The notes beneath the pieces are model-generated. The model was not told where the DNA came from. It was given only the letters and a program-made list of their open reading frames with translations, and searched no databases. A stretch of DNA of 64,000 bases from Psettodes erumei (Eukaryota; Chordata; Actinopteri; Pleuronectiformes; Psettodidae). Made by a program: the position numbers and the translations under genes. Each line of letters begins with the position of its first letter. Within the stretch, counting starts at the first letter, position 1. Location: positions 930,001 through 994,000 of the forward strand of contig JAFBJZ010000635.1 in assembly GCA_016785225.1 (NCBI GenBank), in the 5' to 3' direction. Below, piece by piece: positions 9,880-22,900 of this stretch.

Positions 9880-10908
9880 GTGAGTATTTGACAGTGACAC
9901 TTTTTGCTTTTTGGTCCACAGTGACTGCTTTGTGTGTAGGACCATTGTTTTCGCCGCTGTCCTGTTGTACTTTACTGGCGTCTTTGTTAACGGACAGCTT
10001 GTGAAAGCCTTGACACTGAAGGAAGGCAGGGGAGAAATTGAATGGACCTCACTAACTGACAAGCTTCGTTGTTTTAGCTCATTTTCTTAATCACGACACG
10101 TTTAATATTTAAGTAACAATTTGTTAACCATGAATGAATGTAGTTCATTTGCGTTTGCAAAAGCAATAGGTGTCATTAACAATTGAATTGAAAGATTCAA
10201 ATTCAGAGTACAATAACCATGCTATTTTCGTTGAAGTTGGTAACAGAACAAATATCAATGATACAGTGGACATACAATTGGTAAACAATTTCCAGCATGA
10301 TAAAGACTAACATGCTTTCATCCATGAGAGAGCCCGGCTGATAATGAGTTGGGAAGGCTGGTACTGATATCGATAATTGACAGTTCAGAAACACATCGCT
10401 GTATGGGCCAATATTAGTTTTTGGTTTTACATACATGCTTAACATATATATTTGATTAAAAGAAAAACATTAATCGTTTGTTCATCAGAGAGCACAGACA
10501 AACTGATTTTCAGGATCATTATGAGCCTTAAAAATCCATTATTGATAGGGCTGTAGCTCTTATCCATTTTGCTCACCTGTCATACCCAGTGGGACATTTT
10601 TCAGTTGAAAAATACATTTGGAACCACTCCCTGGCATTTCTGCAGGCTAATCCATTACTGCTTACTGCGACACATTGTATGTGCTGATGCAGACAGATTT
10701 GTGGTCATCTATTATCAGCCAATAATATCGGTTGGCTGATTTATTGGTCAAGTTCTAATTCCTGCAATGCTGTGACTGACACTGACTGACATAACATGCA
10801 AGAGCCCATCCACCTCCTGCCATTAGCATAATATCCAAAGGCTGTTTGTTGAACATACCACACTGCTGTGATGAAAGCCTCGACTGCACTGTGTTATCTT
10901 TTGTGCAG
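9880..10908 (+). other. sesn1: sesn1 first intron (long transcript, 5' UTR)
   Basis: About 1.0 kb of AT-rich intronic sequence bounded by gtgagt and a pyrimidine-rich acceptor. Nothing else is recognisable in it. Confidence 0.55.
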
Positions 10909-10949
10909 CCTGTTGTAAGACAACTCAAACATTAGTCCAACGTCAAAAG

Positions 10950-11228
10950 ATGGAAGTGCAGGACCAGGAGTCTCTGGGGAGATGGGATGGGCTGGGCAGC
11001 CGGGATGCCAGCTCCAGAACTGAAGCCATGGAGAACATCCGCCAGGAGGTCATGAGGAAAGTAGAGGCTATTGGGCCCATATCAGCATCGGCTCCCTTGT
11101 CCCCGACCTTGGTGAGCCCCACCCACAGTGATCTGAATGACATCCTCGCTCACCTGCTCATGCTCTCCAAACGATGTCCCTTTGAAGATGTGAGAGAGCG
11201 ATGCATTCGACTTCTTCAGGCTGTCCAG
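10950..11228 (+). CDS. sesn1: sesn1 coding exon 1, long form
   Basis: Ninety-three codons specific to the long form. RWDGLGSRD, AMENIRQEVMRK and LLAHLLMLSKRCPFEDVRE match the human T3-type N-terminus. The exon begins at 10909 after cttttgtgcag, 41 bases of 5' UTR precede the ATG, and the donor gtagga follows. Phase 0 exit lets it splice to 51590 exactly as the short exon does. Confidence 0.95.
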
Positions 11229-14200
11229 GTAGGAGATTCACTTGATCTATCGTGAAAGTCGGTTTGTAGAATTACTCAGATGTCTCCATCTCCTAATTTT
11301 ATGGTATTGTTCTGTTACCATCTGCTCCTCTCTTCACCTCTTCATAAGCATTGCAAACATTGTGGTTGAGTCAGAACCTTGCTTGCATGATTTGTTAATG
11401 TTGTTGTGGATTACAGTCAGTGACACGATGAGATAGCCATGAACTCAGTAACACTTAAACATTGCAAGACCCAAGGATTAACCAATCCAAACATTCAACC
11501 ATATGCATGCATGTACAAACAAGAGCAAGGCAAAATTTGCAAAAATATCAATATTTCCAATTTATTAAACTGTGGTGTCTAAAATAAAGCAAATCAAAAT
11601 ATCTACAGTAATAATTACTTGATCATTAGTCAAATGATAATGTCACCAAACTCCACATCTTGGTTTTGAAAGGTAAGTTTGTAACTTTAACAACATAACT
11701 TACTATTTAAATGTCTTACAATTTATATAACTGCAGAATGTGTTCTGTGGATTACCAGAAATGTCATACAGTATGTGACAGTAATTACATCAATATTAAT
11801 TAACATTTTGTCTAAAAAAATGTTAAAATGGAAAAAAATGTCCTTTTACCATGATCACCTTTTAACCCTTGTATGGTGTTCGGGTCTGTGGGACCCGTTT
11901 TCATTTTTTATTGAAAGAAACATGAAAACGAAAAATGAAAAGAAAAATTGTCCCACTCACATCTTGATTATAAATGACTAACTTTCTTTTTTTAAATTAC
12001 ATTTTATTAAAAAACAATTGAAAAACAAGTAGCATATTAATTCATAAATGTGATCTAACAAAGGTAAAGGGCAAATATTAAACATATATGCTGTTCATAG
12101 GGCTTGTAATTGGGATGAAGTAAACATCTGTTGACTATTTTAACATAAAATTGCTTGATTGTGTTGTTTTGAAAACCCCAAAATGCAGCAGGTCGACCAG
12201 ACCCACGAACACCGGCTGAATAACAAAAATATGAACACCACACAAGGGTGTATGTACGTATGACTTTATGACACTTTATATATATATGTGTGTGTATATA
12301 CACACATAAAAACATTGACACTGCACCTATGTGGGTATTCTCAAAGACTGAAGATGTGTTATGATGCAAATACTCCTACTACCTCCATCAACACCATACT
12401 AATATGATGGCCAATGCTATTTGTTTAAGTTCAAGTTTTGCAACACAGTCACAACTCAGATTTCATTGTTGACGTGATTGCTTTGCTCATATAACAGGTG
12501 TAATAGTCCCTTGTTAATTATTGTTGGGTTGCAATGTCACAGGGGAGGGCTGTGGATGAAGGGGAGAAGTCACACCCAGCCATCTGCTGACACAAACATT
12601 ATATCCTTATATTTGTTAAAAATCAATGCCGGTGCCATCAGTATGCCATGCAGTTTGTTGTTACTGCAGATGTGGTGGGTTATAATTTAGATTCAGCTCA
12701 CAGCTTGTATCGGTATTTTGTTCACTGTTCTCCTTGTTGTCAAATCAAGGTCCTCATGTAGTGGACACGACCTCAAATAAATGTGTACTATCTGGTTCAT
12801 ATTTTTTGGTGGTTAATGTTGGTGCTAAAAGCCCTCGATTCATAATATATTCTCTGTTAAATTTTTCATTATTTAGTTTATATATTTATATTAGTATTTA
12901 TTTACTTTGGAGAACCAAATATTGGATTTACCCCAGCTTTAGCATGCTGTAAGCTGTGGCCCGGCCCACTCAATAAGTCCTCTAATAGCAAACAAAACTA
13001 AGCCTGACAACTTATGATGGCCCGACATGCTGTTTTTCTGAGGAAATAGAGTGTTTGGCAGTGGCATTAATTCCTGTTTGTGCGGAAGTGTTTTTGGAAG
13101 ATGGAGGAGAGGGGCTGAGAGAGATGAGAGGGAGAAAGCTGCTTTGCGGGTTTAGTGGTGCACCACAGTTCACACCGTCTGGTATTTTTGAATTATGCTA
13201 AGCTGCATTTGTGGAGGGCTTGCCAAGGGGTGCATTTATGAGCCCAGTGTAGCAGCTCATGTCGTTCTGGTCCCACGGTTGAAGCCCCCCCCCACACACA
13301 CACACACACACATCACCACCACCCCAGGACAACACACACACTAACATGCACACCTTTCTCACGTTGTCCGAGACGGAGGGGGCTAGAAGGGAGGGGGCAC
13401 GTTTGAGTCGGGCTCAGACAGACCACTAATTCCAGTCAGATCCGCTGATTAAAGACAAAATCTTTGAAAGCACAGACAGTCCTTTCCTCATGGCAACCCC
13501 CTCCATCCTTTAGAAGAGGAAGGCCTCCTGCTTAGTGAGAATAATGTCCCATAATACCCTCATGGCTTGCAAAAATTTGGCCTGCAACAATCTTCTGCTG
13601 TTCTGGTGGCCCAGTGTGCAATCCAGTTTATACTTTAAGCATTTTATTAACTGTGAAAGTCCATTCAATGTGGACTGGCACACTTACATAAATTTAAAGC
13701 CCTCTTAAATATATTGTTCTTTTGCTGGGCTCAGTAATAGCTGAGGTATCCATATGATGCAACAGAGATTCTGTTACATCTCTTATGTAAGAGGACAGCC
13801 TCTTCTATGGTCTGTACATATTTTTCCATGCAATCTGAGTCGTTCTTTGTTTTTCAAGGCACCCCGCGAATACGCAGGACAAGCTGTGATCACAGTTGGG
13901 GGAGTAGGCTTGTGGGCTCAAATGTTTGTGGTGTTATGCTGCCCTAGTATCGCTCAGTCCCATGGGGGTTAAGGGCTATGGGGTCACAGGCAAAAATAGG
14001 GTTCTGTGTGTGCGGGGAGGGGTCAAGTTCCCATAATTCCTCCTTGCGTAAGGGGTGTAAGGAGGGGAACTTACCAGGGTCAAAATCACACTTATGAGTA
14101 TGGTCAACTTAAGCAGTTAGAGGCTCATCCTGGGGCTTGTGAGGGCAGTTGACCTTGTTGAACTTTCTGATTTGTATAGGAACACAGGATAACGATGGGT

Positions 14201-15850
14201 GCAAGCAAATGCAAATACACATATTCATATGCACACAAATCAAGGGAGACAATAGTAAGTGTTTGTTCTGAGTCTATGAGAGGGGTGGGCAGAGTCCATC
14301 GGCCAGCTCTCTCTCTGCAGTCACCATGTTCCCTTGCTGGATGAAAGGAGCCCAGGCTTGGGTGGACAGAGACAGAAAGGGGTTTCTTTGTGTTTTGTAA
14401 TTGCACCATTATGTTAGCCTTTTACCCTAACTTGAATTAAGAGCTACTCTCAAAAGATCAACCTGTTCTGGTGATGCAGGCTGCTCAGATTCCAGGGACT
14501 TTGTCCATGTCTACCACCTGGAAGGACGAAATGATTTGATCAAGAATGTCCAGTAAATACCAAAAAGACTTAGTGTCTCTGTGGATTTCATCCAGTCCAG
14601 TTCTGAGCATGTGATCAACTGACGGTGTGACCCAGGCCATTTTCTTAGAAAAGGTAAAACTCACAACCAAACCTTTCTTGTTCTACTGTAACAGAGTTCA
14701 GGTTTGTGCAGAGGTGCACAGCCACAGGTTGTGCCCTCAGATGTTAAATCACAGGGTTGAGCATCTGCTTCATGAAATTTTTCACGGTATTATTATTATT
14801 TATTTATTAAGATTTTGGATTAGTAACTGGGGTTACAATTTTTCTTTTTCACTGTGCAGCAGAATTTTCTAACCCAGATCTGGCAGCTTTCATTACTAAA
14901 AAGAGGTGAAAGATCATTTTTATTTTTTTTATTTTTACAAACATTAATTTTGTCATTGAAGCGACTGTCTAAGAGGAGGTTTGAGCCCACCTAGTTTTCT
15001 CTCTTTCTCTCATGCTTATGCTGCTCCTCATTTTTTACACATACTTATTTAGCTAATTATGGACATTTAGGATGACTCAGCAGCCCCTGTAATAAACACG
15101 TATGTGTGATTAATTAAGTGAAAGGGCTAGCTGGATCTGGCCTCTTCCCAGAATAACCCAGAGCACGTTTCTGTCTCCTTATGGAAAGCGTAGAAGTGTC
15201 TCTGAGCCCTCAAAGATGACATCAGATTTTGATGGGATTGCTTTTTCTGGATTGAGTTATTCGTGGAAGGTGGATAAGGTCTCTTGTCATATTGCTTTTA
15301 AAGGACGTGCACTGCCTTTATATCTCTGTGTCAAGACCAAAATATTTATGGCCGGACAATTTTAGTCATATAAACACGAGCTTTAATTTAAGTATATGCA
15401 GCTCCAGCACCTATTGCACTTGTTCTTGGTGAAACCCCCCCATGCACTGGCACGTTAATGTTTCAACCTTTTTCATGTTTTGGGGTTTTTTTGCTCTCTT
15501 TTGAGGTTAAAGGTTGCTTGGTCTGGTAGCCTGTGCATTAATGTCACTCTTTGAGTTTGCATTGAAGGAATTTGTGATTGATAAGTGTCGGTTTGTTCTC
15601 TGAAGGCCTGTTGTCTGTATGCACCCGTCTCACTGGTGGCATGCTAGTGGTGAGGCTGTATAAACAAACTTGACTTGCCAGCCTTGACAGTCAGGAGTGT
15701 GGACAGATGCAATATTGTGATTCTGAAACGGCAGAGTCAAAGTCCACTTGTAAACTGTTACATTAGTTCAGAGAAAGGTTTTGCTCATTTTCACTGTGAA
15801 AATGTTTTCTCCTCCACCTTTTATTACACAGCGTGTACATTTGTGCATTA

Positions 15851-15888
<38 letters not shown>

Positions 15889-18533
15889 TTGAGTGCATGC
15901 CTTCAGTCCTCTCCGGGCTACCTCTGCTTACTGTGTAAATAGGGTGCGGACCCATGGAGAGAGAGAGAGCCTTGTGGTCTGGACAGATCTGCTGGATTAT
16001 AGGCAATCTCTGCTTGAACCGGGTCAGACAAATTGCATGGTGGAGGGGGGGGCAGTGGCAGGAGGCAGTGACCTTTGGCACAGTAACTGTACAGTGAAAT
16101 GCTCTGTGGATATGGGGGACATGATAGAGGAAAAAAGCTGTGGATTTACAGCTGCCAGCCAGCTGGGCAGAGTGATGGGACAGTGCTGACATGGGCTGGT
16201 AGGGTGTGTGTGTGTGTTGTGTGTGTGTGTGTGTGTGCGCAGTATTTACACTCTGTGGGATGTTCACTCTTACTGAGCCACATGATGCTTTCTGTTGCGA
16301 TCACATCCAGGCCCACGTCAGGCTCCTCTACACTCCTTCAGGCCTGTTGTCATATGTTAACATGCTTTTGACCTAGGTGATGCTGACACTAGCAGTGATA
16401 GCTACACAAAGCTGCAGCTCTTTTTTTCCTTCTTGCTCCTTTCATCTCACTTTTCCCAGTTGCAGCGAAATACTGTGTCACCAAAAGCATCGCCTTTTGG
16501 CATTCGACATGTAATTTTGGCACCACAGATATCTGTCACTATAAATACCCAGTCAGACTGCAGGTGAGTACAGCAACTTACCATCCAAACATCTTTCTTG
16601 CTCACATATTAAAATGCTAGGAACCCATGCTAATACACATTCTCCCACTTTGATCCTACAACACAGACAGACACCCCCACCACCACCACCACCATCTAGC
16701 CCGTGCAGCATGCTGCCGGCTGCAGATTCGGGAAGTCTAGAGAGGAGGGGGCATGAGGGATGTGTGCATCTAGGTCACTGGCAATCCTGTTGTAAGCCCG
16801 AATATGAATGATAATAAAACACACAATTTCCCTTTTTCAGTTCACATTAGCGCCAGTGCAAAAAACTCAGAGGCATTTTTCTGTAAAAAGATAAAGAATT
16901 TGAATTTAAGACCCATTTCTCTAAAACATGTTATATTATTCTGGCACAGAACTAGGAACAGGTTAGTGTTGGGCTTTTGCACCGCCATAGCAGTCGTCAT
17001 GGTACCAGTGGCATGAGGTGCAATGATGGGGTGGGTTGGCTGGCACTGTTACTTGGGGGTGGGGGAGCTGGCTTGTCTGTGATTATTTCTGTCCACACTA
17101 TTCAGGAGCTGAAAGGGAGAAAGGAGAGGGAGGGAGGTGGAAAAGATTGGGGAAGAAAGTGGAAAGGAGAATGTGGCAAAACATGACAGCTATGCACTGA
17201 AGGTTGACACGAGAGATGGAGGAAAGTAACAGTGAAAGAACGGAGTGCGTAGCCTTAACGCTGGGAGTAAAGAGGGGAAAGAGATGGAGGTGGAACAAAC
17301 ACTGTCTTTCTCTGTGTTGCGTTAGCTGCCTGCAGTGGAAAACTACTAGCACCCCTCGACTGCGAGCCCCACTTTCCAGAACCTGAGCCCAGCCCGGCCC
17401 CAAAACCTGAATAATTCCCATCCAGAACCAAATGCAATCTGGAATGGCTTTAAATGACTAAGAACCAAACTAAAGTCCAAAAATAGATGATAAATTTCCA
17501 TGTGAAAAGTTGACCATCTTTTTTTTTTTTTCTTTAACAACATGGTCATCCGAGCTTAAATCTTTGTGATCTAAGCTGGGTTTGCAGTTGCCTCCCGACT
17601 TCTCGGACATACTGCACATTTCAAGGCTCGGCTTGTGTCACCCACACACCCAGACACTGTAGAAGGAGGAGGGAGGAGGGTGCGGGAGGGTGTGTGGAGA
17701 TGGGATGCAAGGCGGCGGACAACGCGAACAATGTGCTGCAGCGGGAGGTGGAAAAGGAATAACAAACTCTTTTAAAAGGAGACAAGCACACATAGAAAAG
17801 GCAAAAAGAAATAAGAGCTGTGTGCTCAGGCTATCAGCTCCCTGTGTGAAAAATAATCACGTTTCAACCTCAGGCAGAGCAGGATTTACTGTGTGGCTTC
17901 TATCAGGAGATTGAATTAATGGAGATAGGGTGATCACATTGTGCTGTTGAGTAAACAAGCCTCTCTCTCTCTCTCTCTCTCTCAGTGCTGTAATGTGATA
18001 TTTATAACTTGCATATGTAATTAAACTTCCCAACTTATTCAAAGTATTGCCCTCTGCTGCTTCATTAACACCTATAAAAAAACAAAACAAAACTTTTCCC
18101 AGCACGTCTCTCTGAAGAACTCGTTCACATCAGGTTATGTTGGCTGTTTTAACACCTAACCTGAAACGAGTTCATCTGCAGGTGAAGACCCAGCAAGAAA
18201 AGCACAGGTGTACAGAAATGACTTCAACTTCAACAACTTCTACTTGTTTACCTTGCCTGACCGATTGTGGCACAGCGAGATCTGTGTAACCAATAATAAA
18301 GACACTTACACCCCTTAACAATTTACAGTATTTAAAAAGGTGTTGAACCCAAATACCTACTAAAGTTTAAGCTGAGGGATAATGTAAATTCAGGACAGGC
18401 CTTTGTAGTTAAAATGCAAATAATAATTGATAATGAAAGTATTAACAATAATTAACTTCACTATGTCTTGTGAAAAGCAACCCAAGCCCTTTCTGTAGGC
18501 TTTTGGGCATCAAGGTGGTGCATTCAAGCAGGG

Positions 18534-18570
<37 letters not shown>

Positions 18571-19937
18571 GTCCAGCAAAAGGAATCTTGCTGATATAGG
18601 AGTGACTGCATATCAACCCACTTGGCTCGTATGCTCAGACACTTTCATCTATTGACCCGATGCCATCTGTTCAGGATTAATTTGACCGAATTCATAAATG
18701 AATGATGAGGGTTATTGTCCACTGGATGCAGTGTCTCAACAAATCAATATGCGCCTTTTATCCTCCACCCCTCTTACTCTTTAATGCCCCGCCTTTCACT
18801 TGATGAGGCAGAATGGGCCATTGAGTGGTTTCATCATTCACAAGGCACATCGAGGGGCTGCAGTTTGCCTGTGCGGGCACTGGAGGGCGCTCTGTGCCAG
18901 TCTTTTGCTTGCTTTTGCTCTCCTCTCAGGTTGCTAGATGGGAATTTTCCATGCACTGGGCTGGATGCATGCAATGCCTCGAATGACTTTAATATTTTCC
19001 TTTTGCCCTGGTCAGTGGACTTTCATCCAGGATATAGTGTGTGTGTGTGTGTATATGGCTTTTCTGTGTGTTTATATCTGTCTATATATGCGCTGATTTG
19101 TCCGTCTTTGAATATGAGTCGGTGTGTGTGTGTGTGTGTGTGAGAGGGAGAGAGAGTGTGTGTGTGTGTGTGTGTGCACGCGTGTGTTTACATGTCTCAA
19201 GAGATTTATAGCAGTGAGCATGCAGGATTTAGAGGCATCTGCGGATCAGGTCACAAAGCATGAATAGCCCAGTGGCTGCGGTCCAGGTCTCGGTCTGAGG
19301 TAGCCCCTATTAGGATACAAACCACACAGGCTCAACACCAGGTTTAACCAGCTGGAATACACAAACAAAATATTAGTGACACTCACTCCCACTCAGATCA
19401 GAAAAATATTGTGTAACCACCACAATGGAGCTGAATAAGCTGAAGTGCTGAGCGAGTCCAAGTGGAGAGCTGCAGTTCTTAGTTGATTTAACTCACTGTG
19501 CATCTGCTTTCGTCTTAGACAGGACATGGTACTAAAGTACACTAGTTTGATTAAAATGACAAACGTTTGCTGGTCCTAGGTTCTCAGATGGGGGGATTTC
19601 TTTGGCGTTTGGACTGTAAGGACAAAACGAACAATCTGATGATGTCACCTTGAGCTCTGGAAATTGTAAAAAACACCAAAAAACTATACATGCTATTATA
19701 TATATATATATAATACATATACTATGATACATACATACATTTATGGAACAAACTGTTTTTCATTTATTAAAAAGTATAGATAATTATACTTTAAACACAA
19801 ATAAGAGGTCAATATTTTGGTTGCTAAATCTAGCAATGAATGCAATGAATGTCAGTTGATTTAACTCTATGTTTACCTCTGGTCTTGAAGGAAAAACATT
19901 GCAGCAACAAACTCCTCCTCCCTCCCTCCCTCCCTCC

Positions 19938-19971
<34 letters not shown>

Positions 19972-22900
19972 AACAACTTACACGGTCTTGTGCACCAGAT
20001 CCAATCTTGGAAAGAACCTACACTTTGAGACGTGAACTTGTGCTTCGTCAGCACCTGATTGTTTCCCTCACACTGACCAGCACATGCATTGTGTGCTGCT
20101 GCCTGCCCAAATGGTGTTGCTCCAAGCTTTGCCCAGTGCCGTGTTGGCTTAGGCCTGGCTATGGTGTTGTTTCAGCATGTGTGGTATTGTTTCAGGGCCA
20201 GTGTGGAGCGGTGGAGGGCATTGTGCTCTCTTCTCCGGGGTATTGTCTCCGCGCTGATGTATGCGCACTTGTTTATGTTACAGTCCAGTTTGTCAGGACG
20301 GAGACAGTTTCACGCTACGGGACCTCCGCGTTCCCACAGTTGTTCACCTCTGACCCCAGCTCTTTTGCTCCAAAGCCAGGCTGAAGTGTGTGTGGTAGAG
20401 AAGCGGAGGGTGAGAGTGAGTGGCTGCGTGTGATTGACATGCAGTGTTTGTAAAAACCACACAAGTGGCCAGGGACGTGCACCTTCATGTTGGAGGTTAT
20501 TTGGAGTCATATCACACACACACCCCCATACAAGCATATACACAGCGAAGTCAGAATGAACAGTAAGTGAGGTTTTGTGCTGACTCTGGAATGAGCGACA
20601 TAGGACTCATAGCCCTTTCATACACTTTTAGGGGACTGTAGCTGCGATGCTCTGCCAGCAGTCTACTTGCTTGTTTCAGGGGATGTTTGTCTTCGGGCAG
20701 TGCAAAACGCATATTTAGTTAGACTGAGATCAGGGAATGATCAAGTCAAAAATATTCTGTATGTGTGGCAAGATATCTCTGATGTTAGTGATCAGTCACA
20801 GCAAAAACATCCAAATACTGTATGTGAAAGTAAATCTTATTACAAATCCAAAATATTATCATATCATACATTATCCAAAAGAATGAGTCTGTCTGTGAAT
20901 GCAGCCATTGCACATGTTTTTCACACTCTGCCCCACCTCCTCATGTGCATTTGTCACACTTGTCTGTATCTTCTTGTCTCGTGTTTGTGTTTGTGTTTGT
21001 GGTAAGTGAAACTCTGCATGATGCCTGTGTGTTGTTTCGGTCACTTCAGATGCCCGTGTCTTGTGTCTTAACTAAAAGAAGACTCACGTGTCAAAGAGGA
21101 AATGCCGATGTTCCCTTTTTCCTCCCCATGTCTAACAGTTCAACGGTTTTAAAGTTCACCACTCAATAAAGAACGGAAACTTCAGCTCAGACGTGCAAAG
21201 CAAGTGCACACAGTTGTTTACTCTTCTAGTGCTCACGCAGTTGTGCTGTGTCCCACCACAGTTATTGAACAATACCGTTATGTCATGTTGTCATACATCA
21301 CCACCTTGTGGGTGTGTTAGACCCCCGTGTGGCACAACTACCCACCCCTGGAATGCACACATGCACGTACACACATTGCCTCTTCACTTAGTGCTCCTGG
21401 AACCCACTGATTGCACATTACCTAACAACTCCACACTTTTATTGCATCTGTCAGCATAGTTTATGCGCAGATTTCTGTCATACTTTACTGACTTACTCTA
21501 TAGGAATTACAGAGGTAATATTCTGGAGGCTGGTCACTGAAGGCATCATGTAACTTGCAGACTTGTGGAGCAGGACTCTGTAAGCTGAGCCCTCCTGACT
21601 CATAAAGTCTTGTAGGAAAAAGCCAGTGCCTTGTTATTTGCACCGGTAATCAAAAGTTGTCCCCTCATTTGAATTATTCCAGATGTTAGCTTGAGCCACA
21701 TTGATAACATAATAGACTTGGATGATACATGGTTCCTTCTCGATGAACCAAGATGGGAAGCAGCTTGTTTCAGTTTTCAGTTTCAGTAAACAAAGCATTT
21801 CCACAAATGGTTAATACTCAGTGGAACTAATTGGATGATATTTAAGCACATGAAATGCACCTAAAATACACCTACCAACAAGAATAGGAATTTTGCTAAA
21901 GTCACGTTGTTTCTCGCTCCGGATGACTCATAAAATCTGGAAAATCAGCTGCTTGGACTAATAATGTTTTGCTCTCAGCTTTTTCTACTACAGACTAGTT
22001 TCCTTAAAACAAGAGCCACAAGGTCTGGTTAAGCTCCTTTTCACTCCTGTACAAACCTTGATTTTCCATAAAGGCCAGAGCAGGAATACTCAGCAGAAAT
22101 GATCCTAGTTAAGGGGTGATTAGGAATAACTGAGAAAATTACATTTATGGACTTTTCTGAGGATTAATCTTTACCTTATGGTGGCACATATGGTGCAGTG
22201 CAAATCTGCTCAGAGGCCCAGTAAGCAAACATGTAAATATGTGTAGAAACTAGGTTATTTATGTGGACTTACAAGTTCTTATGTATCAGATAATGCACAA
22301 CAGTGCATGGAGCTCTCAGCAGAGCATGTCAGTGTGTAGGCTTAGTGCAAGTTTCTGCTGAAGGTGATTAAATGTAAGAATGAGCCCCGCGTTGAAAATG
22401 CCAGGTGTAATCTCTTGGTCAAAGAGCGCATTAGACAGAGATCTAAACAAGTAGAAATATTTGAAAACAATGCAATCCATTGTCTAATGATCAGGAGAGA
22501 GAAAATGAGAGGGTGGAACGAAGGTAGGTGGGTGAATGGATAGAGCGAGGTATGGCAGCTTAAACAACAGCTAAATAGGGGAAAAAGGCAACTAAATAAT
22601 AAAAAAAAAAACAGCAGCAAGAATGAAGAAAATGCCTCCGGATGCATGGACAAAACAAACCAATCTCCTACACACAGGTAAGACAACAAAGGTCCAGTAT
22701 AGGGACATGCAGGGAAGAAAAGTGCAGTGCTAGACGTTTCAAAAGATTCTGTCTGACTTATTGAGACCTTGAAGTACACGAATAGCACGGGTCAAGCTTG
22801 GCTAAACTCTTGAGAGAACAGAAGTATCTAGGCCATAGGGAGATCGATGGTAGACAAAAACAACTTCTCCATCTGGTTCCTGAATGGTCTCTGCTGGCAG

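Larger units (their letters stand above)
16238..19121. other. Intron segment without recognisable gene
   Basis: Contains a (CT)12 tract at 17961-17985 and an (AC)n tract at 18538-18566. A weak CTCF-like word, 13 of 15 positions, lies at about 18878-18892 (GCACTGGAGGGCGCT). Nothing else stands out. Confidence 0.4.

Noticed and set aside
18878..18892. Second CTCF-like word in sesn1 intron 1
   Set aside because: It matches only 13 of 15 positions, with errors at informative positions; many such words are expected in 64 kb.
19869..20384. 171-codon plus-strand frame
   Set aside because: It begins in the CTCC/CT/CA simple repeat and continues without any conserved motif.
22342..22788. 148-codon minus-strand frame rich in F, L and S
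   Set aside because: It comes from a purine-rich plus strand (AGGA, GAAA runs). The apparent hydrophobic stretch is a composition artefact, not a membrane protein.
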